Below, piece by piece: positions 59,025 through 64,000 of a stretch of 64,000 bases of DNA. The notes below the pieces were generated by a model, which saw nothing but the letters and a program-made list of their open reading frames with translations, had not been told where the DNA came from and did no database searches. Every line of letters begins with the position of its first letter. Position 1 is the stretch's first letter. Made by a program: the position numbers and the translations under genes. Source of the DNA: Mercurialis annua (Eukaryota > Streptophyta > Magnoliopsida > Malpighiales > Euphorbiaceae); assembly GCF_937616625.2 (NCBI RefSeq), contig NC_065573.1, positions 13,159,001-13,223,000 on the forward strand. The letters run 5' to 3'.

Positions 59025-60572
59025 TGTTGATAAAATTACCAACTCGTAATACTCGGTAAATACGAGATCGATCCCACGAAGAGTGAATCTAGAGCGATTG
59101 ATGAGAATGAACGTTAGTCGCTATTCAATTTGTTTAGCAAATCTAGAATAGGAGTTTGGTTTCAATTAAAACGGGCATACAATCAAATTACGAATCAAAC
59201 ACGCTACTTAACTAAACAATTAACTAAACGATCAACTAATTAACACAAGATTTAAATCAATAAGAGTAAAACGCTTAGAGGCTACTAATCATGCCAAAAC
59301 GATAACTAGGTAAATTCGGGTCAAGGTAATGGAATCTTAGGTCGGGTCAAGCTATTCTACGGAATCAACTCCGCTCTCTCGAGTCGGAAGTGAACGAGTC
59401 AGACCTTGATTAATAACACCGAAATCTAATCCACTCTCGTGCTCATAGATTTTGATAGAATCAATCAAGTCAACTAATCAAGCAAACTTCACAACCGAAA
59501 AAACCCTAAATCACGCTAGTGCATCTAGGTATAAATCATGTACTCCCTTAGGTATAATCTAATTAGTTAGCTCTCACCCTCCTAATTAAATCACACAACA
59601 AAGATTAAGAGGCCAACCTAATCTAGGCATTAAGTTCAAAAAGCACAAACCATTGAAAACCAAGAACCCTAACCCTAATCACCTATCATAACAAACATGG
59701 CAATCATAACAACCCCTAAACAAAGGGTCTAGCCTCTAACCATCATCATAACACAACTAATTAAACAATAATAGAGATTAAGCATATTCTAGAGATTCGG
59801 TACCTTAGAACAATCAATGAACAATAAAAGCATGAATAAGATAATGAAGCTTCCATAATAGTAACTAGGACTTGTATTGAATAACTTTCTCAAAGTAGCA
59901 AAATCTGGAAATAAACTTGAAGAACACTAAGAACATTCAATCTCTATTCTATTTTAGGAGAACAAAAGGAATAATCTATTTGATTCAAAAGTTGCCTTAC
60001 AAAAGTGAATCATTCTTGACCTAAAAAGATAATGTGCTTTATATAGTCTAGACAAATAGGGAAATAAAAACATCCTAGTACAAAGGTGTTGGGCCAAAAG
60101 AGGAAGTGGGCCAATCAAAGCTCTTTCTTCAAAACAGATTTCGTCTTCAGCTTTTTACTCATGTCTTGGTCGAGAAGCTCATTTAAGTTGAGCTTCTCGA
60201 TCGAGAAGCTCCTTTTGAAACCCTTCGTCCAAAATGGTCCTTCATGTCTTGGTCGAGAAGTACATGTCCTGATCAAGACATGTGTTAAATTACACATGTC
60301 TCTTTTGCTTCTCAGCTTCTTTTTGCTCATGAACTTCTCTTCCAAGACATGCTTTAAAAACTCGATTTCTCTTCAACTTTTTGCTTTAGCTTCCAACTTT
60401 GATATTTCTTAAGTTCTTCACTCTTTTTAGCCCAAATAGTTCTGCAAACACTCCAAATCACCTGAAACGCCAACACACGTAATAAGGTATCGAAACACCT
60501 AAAAACACATGTCAAAACGCAATAAAGTGATGCAAAAGCTATCTAAATACTAGGAGTATTCTACTCCTATCA
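59025..60572. mobile_element. Solo LTR inserted in the gypsy element
   Basis: 1548 bp starting TGTTGATAAAATTACC and ending CTACTCCTATCA, with a perfect 5-bp duplication GCCTG (59020-59024, 60573-60577). There is no interior. Both strands begin TG and end CA, so the orientation is not settled; TGATAGGAGTAGAATACTCC on the minus strand looks like the usual start. Confidence 0.88.
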
Positions 60573-60577
60573 GCCTG

Positions 60578-62010
60578 CTAACCAGTTCATGCCCTTTGGC
60601 TAAAAAAAGACACGGCCACAAAAAATTTTATGAAGGGGGGGGGGGGGGGGGGGGGAGGGCACACGCTAAAATGGATCGTCCTGCCAGGATAGGACAAACA
60701 TCAAAAGTCCACCGCCCAGCTGCCGCCTCTCAGCATCCTATCTTGGAGCGGGACAGTCTAAGTAGTGAGCCGCAACACTCACTAAAAGTCCTCCCCGAAT
60801 CATCGGTTACGAGTAGAACACTCATATAAAAAATAGTCAATCCCAAAAATCCATTAGGACCAATTGATAATAGGGGGTAAACTGCTTAAAATAAGAAATA
60901 TCTCAATTGTACCGACTATTGAATGAACCGGTCTAATAGATCTTTTATAATGTATGCATATCAAAATCACTGTCTAGCGCATGTTCCTAGAAAGGGAGGA
61001 CAACCATGAATCCTTACAGCACAAATCTTTGAGACAATGGAATAAAAATTTCAAAAACTTTTCAAAAAAATTCAAAATTTCCTCATGCATTCACAGTAGC
61101 GCCAAGAAAAACGTTGAAATGCGCACCAACTGTCATAGAAAAAACATATTCTCCCAGAAAAGATAGCGCCGCCCGGAGCGAACCCAGTCAAAGACAAGGC
61201 TATTCATCAAATCATCCAGTTTCCCAGGCGAGAAAACTGAATGCTCCGATGAGGGGGCAACATAGAGTATAATGCAAACAGAAGAGCTCACTCCGCCAGG
61301 CTAGTGGGAAATAGGGCCAATTTTTGCAAAATTGGGCTCCAGAAACACAAGAAACAACAGCCGCCAGACCCCTACCTTCAAAAATCAACGCCAGAACCAC
61401 AAGAATCAACAGGCGCCAAGCCCACGCTCTCAAGAAATAACAAGAATAGGCACCACGCCGACGATACCCGGAGACAAAATTCGTCCAACGAGGGCCATTA
61501 CAACCCTTACAATAAGCGACAAGCCTCTACATCCAAGAGAATTACAGAATAGGTGACATGCCTCCGCTACCCAGAGATGGATATCTGATAGCAGGGGGCA
61601 TTAAAGTCCTCCAATAGAGAAGCAGAAGACTCCCTCATCCAAATAACAGGAATAGAAGAATTCCTCACCAAGAGATTTGGGGGATATAAAGTCCCCATCC
61701 GCTCAGAAGATTCGGGGATTTAAGGTCCCCATCATCCAAAAACCACATGCGCTAGCCATACATCACCCATAAACCACAGGCGCCAGCCCTATATTCGCCT
61801 AGAAGACTGGGGATGTAACATCCAGAAACTCCGACCTCCAAGCTTCCACCTACAGGCGCCAGCCTCACAACAACCAAAGAATAGGGGGCATCACGTCTCC
61901 ACCAGCAGAAGAAACGGGGTATCAGGTCTCCATTAGCATAAGAATTGGGGTCATTAGATCTCCAATAGTTAGAGAACCGGGGGCATTAGGTCTCCACTAG
62001 TTAGAAACCA
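60578..62010 (+). other. Gypsy 3' region with minisatellite-like repeats
   Basis: Continues the host gypsy sequence after the solo LTR (QFMPFG reading) and then becomes non-coding. It has a 21-G run at 60635-60655. Imperfect units of about 32 bp (GGGGGCATTAGGTCTCCA type) appear four times in a row at about 61879-62008 and more loosely from 61590. No LTR follows. Open frames here are low-complexity artefacts. Confidence 0.5.
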
Positions 62011-62150
62011 GAAGCAAAAAGGACAAAAGAGGCCGAAAGGGCTAAAGCAAATATAGCAAACAAAATAAAGCATAAGTCGTCCAGAACGCCATATGTACAA
62101 AATATTGTGCCAACATACATAGTCATCGATAAAAGCAAGCGTTCAAAACG

Positions 62151-63804
62151 TCATAAACGTACAGTACAAGCCAAACCATCAGAGTCTAAATCTTGCTTCA
62201 GGGTCTCTGAGTCTCTGTAACGGCTCATAGAGAGCGTGTCAATAGAGTAGCGCCCAGTTTGCGCACCACCAGAAGACGAGGCGATGTCTCCACGACCTCC
62301 TCGGATGTCAGATCCTCGACTACCACGGGCTCTCCATCCACGATCACCGGCACGAAGTCCACCTCCACTGCTAAGGAACCCAGGAGGGATGTCAGTGTCA
62401 ACCAGACCCAACTTTATTAGACGCACCTGCTTCTCCAGATTATCAATGTACAACTGCAGGAAAAAAACCCAGAGAGTTGTCAGAGATATAGGATTGCATA
62501 CATGCATACATATAGGATAGAAATATTGCATATTGTTTTTACCCTAATTTGTGTAGAGACAGTGCACAAGCGAGCATGCCAGTTGTAGGCAGCGTCAGAC
62601 AACTGAACTACGTCAAACAATGGTACCTGAAAACCAGAGAGGGGACGCTCAGTCCAAACAGGGCTAACATGCCCTCAAAAATAAAAGGCACAGAGGGAAG
62701 AAACCACTCACGTGAATACAGTCGGCAGGCGCAAAGGAATGTGTCATGTAGCACAAGGGAACAGAATCTTGCACAGGCCCACACACGTCACCGTAACACG
62801 CAGATCTCTCCGGCATCTGACTCTAAAAACCAGAGACCATATCAGCAGCACCAGCTCACCTACCTGGTGGGACTCGACTAGGAGACCCAGGAATTTCTAC
62901 CCTAGCACGGACAAAACGAGTCTCACGCCTAGCACCTCCCTGAGAGAACATCAAAAAAGAATTCAAGCAGATGAAGAGATACAGAAAAAGGAAACCAAAA
63001 AAGTAACGCATACCTGTGGCCCTGCAGCCGCCTGCTTAACCTGAACGACATGCACTCCATAAAGTGGAAGCCTCCCAAGAAGATGATGTCTCGCAAAGTC
63101 GTCCAAATAGCTTAACTAAGGGACAAATACCATACTGGTAGCCGAGTAACCCCTCAGATCCGGTCGAAGAGCAGGCGATGTCACGTCCTTTCCACTCAGC
63201 ATCGACAAAGGAGGTCCAACCGGGACCATACGAGCATGTGGTCCACCCCACCAATAGAGACCACGCTCCCCCATAAACCAAGACCTACAACTCGGGCCAT
63301 GCATCAGATAACGCATGCCCGATCTCTCTACCGCACCCTGTACCCACTGAGGCCAACGAGCTCCTGGCGGAGTGTTCCAAGTAGTATCCACCTGCAACTA
63401 ATAAAACATAGGTCAACGCTGCAAACCAGACGTAGAATAGTTTAAGAACAGAGTTTAGTATTCACGTATATCCACGCCAGCTCGTTCAGCCGACCTCTAC
63501 ACTCAGCTCCCTGAGTCTGCGTCAGAGTACGAGAAAAGTCCCAAAACCTTAGCATAATGTATCCTAACCTCGGAAGCACACCAAAGCCAGCATGAGAACC
63601 ATCTGGATTATCTAGATCTGAAACCGCAGAAAGACCAGAGAAGATAACTAAATCAAAAACACGATGCAGTTAAAATGCAATAAAATAACTCACGTGTACA
63701 TCAGGCCACATCCCAGAAAGATGGGATCCCCCATGGACGACTCTGTCCATGCTGGTGTAAAGATAGGCCAAAGCAGCAGACCCCCAGTCATAGGAACTAA
63801 CCGC
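62151..63804 (-). pseudogene. Plant mobile domain-like gene, 3' part
   Basis: Exon-like blocks with GT-AG borders on the minus strand: 63694-63804, 63466-63617, 63014-63391, 62864-62939, 62712-62816, 62543-62626 and 62151-62453. The first block (YDWGSAALAYLYTSMD) resembles the plant mobile domain of MAIN/MAIL-type and transposon-associated proteins. The second and third join in phase (LAWIY then VDTTWNTPPGARWPQWV). The last two join in phase and end with a glycine/arginine-rich segment (GGGLRAGDRGWRARGSRGSD) and a stop. A TAG inside the third block and phase conflicts at the first-second and fourth-fifth joins suggest decay. The upstream half is cut by the hAT-like end at 63805. The domain call is tentative. 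Confidence 0.45.
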
Positions 63805-64000
63805 TAGGGGTGTGCACGGATCCTGGATATTTCCAAAACCGAACCGAAAACCGGACCAAAAATATCCAGGACCGAAAAATATTCGTTGACCATTGACTTT
63901 TCCCGAACCGAACCGTACCAAAAATTTTGTTGGTATGGTTCTGGATCTTTTTAAAATAACTCTACCGAGAACCGAACCGCACCAAACCGAAGTACCGAAC
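63805..64000. mobile_element. hAT-like non-autonomous element, cut by window edge
   Basis: Begins TAGGGGTGTGCACGG, a common terminus of plant hAT MITEs, and continues with many ACCGAACCG/CGGTTCGGT-type repeats to the window end. The other end and target duplication are outside. Confidence 0.6.

Noticed and set aside
60596..60829. 77-codon ORF with a poly-glycine run
   Set aside because: The glycines come from a 21-G homopolymer; the rest has no recognisable domain.
61212..61556. Overlapping ORFs on both strands
   Set aside because: They fall in the low-complexity gypsy 3' region; glutamine/asparagine-rich frames arise from repeats.
62549..63044. Two plus-strand ORFs of 110 codons
   Set aside because: They are antisense shadows of the minus-strand exon-like blocks that have matching splice borders.

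Overview
The window is a repeat-rich stretch of a plant nuclear genome, most likely a eudicot. Evidence: GT-AG introns in A/T-rich spacers, plant-type Copia and Ty3/gypsy retrotransposons, Mutator-like elements with 9-bp target duplications, a hAT/TTF-type transposase relic, a Tourist-like MITE, and a plant mobile domain-like gene. I cannot place it to family or species. All calls come from reading the sequence; no database search was run.

Layout. 1-1143 is the end of an LTR cut by the window edge. 1958-2288 (minus) is a broken copy of ribosomal protein uL2. 2389-15019 is a young Copia element (target duplication GAGGG) with one frameshift in its polyprotein; a still younger LARD-type element, 7453-13835 (target duplication AGCAG), is nested in its 3' part. 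15582-25028 (minus) is the one intact host gene I can reconstruct: nine coding exons joining in frame to 620 codons, resembling the plant TAF1A-like subunit of the RNA polymerase I initiation factor. Its introns hold a SINE, a LINE relic, a Copia relic and a MITE, and a 1-kb MULE (25324-26359) sits about 18 bp beyond its apparent TATA box.

27055-34982 is a Ty3/gypsy element of Tat type on the minus strand. It has lost gag, its pol is frameshifted, and it carries a spliced antisense ORF. 35445-37200 is a second small MULE with a short secretory-type ORF. 37570-39083 is an LTR fragment and 39186-40440 a hAT-type transposase pseudogene.

40487-49646 is the most interesting element: a 9.2-kb MULE with a perfect 9-bp duplication, long terminal inverted repeats and two convergent genes. 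One is a MURA-like transposase (minus) with an RGG tail; the other is a small GRF zinc-finger/coiled-coil/transmembrane protein (plus). The layout parallels maize MuDR (mudrA/mudrB). A 2.1-kb solo LTR sits between the two genes.

49847-51857 holds fragments of two further gypsy elements and a miniature CACTA-like element. 51860-62010 is a decayed gypsy element (2.44-kb LTR, gag, protease, no reverse transcriptase seen) interrupted by a solo LTR and ending in a minisatellite-like region. 62151-63804 (minus) is the 3' part of a multi-exon plant mobile domain-like gene, cut by a hAT-like element that runs off the window.

Most of the window is therefore layered transposon insertions. Matching target duplications give a partial order: Copia then LARD; large MULE then solo LTR; gypsy then solo LTR.
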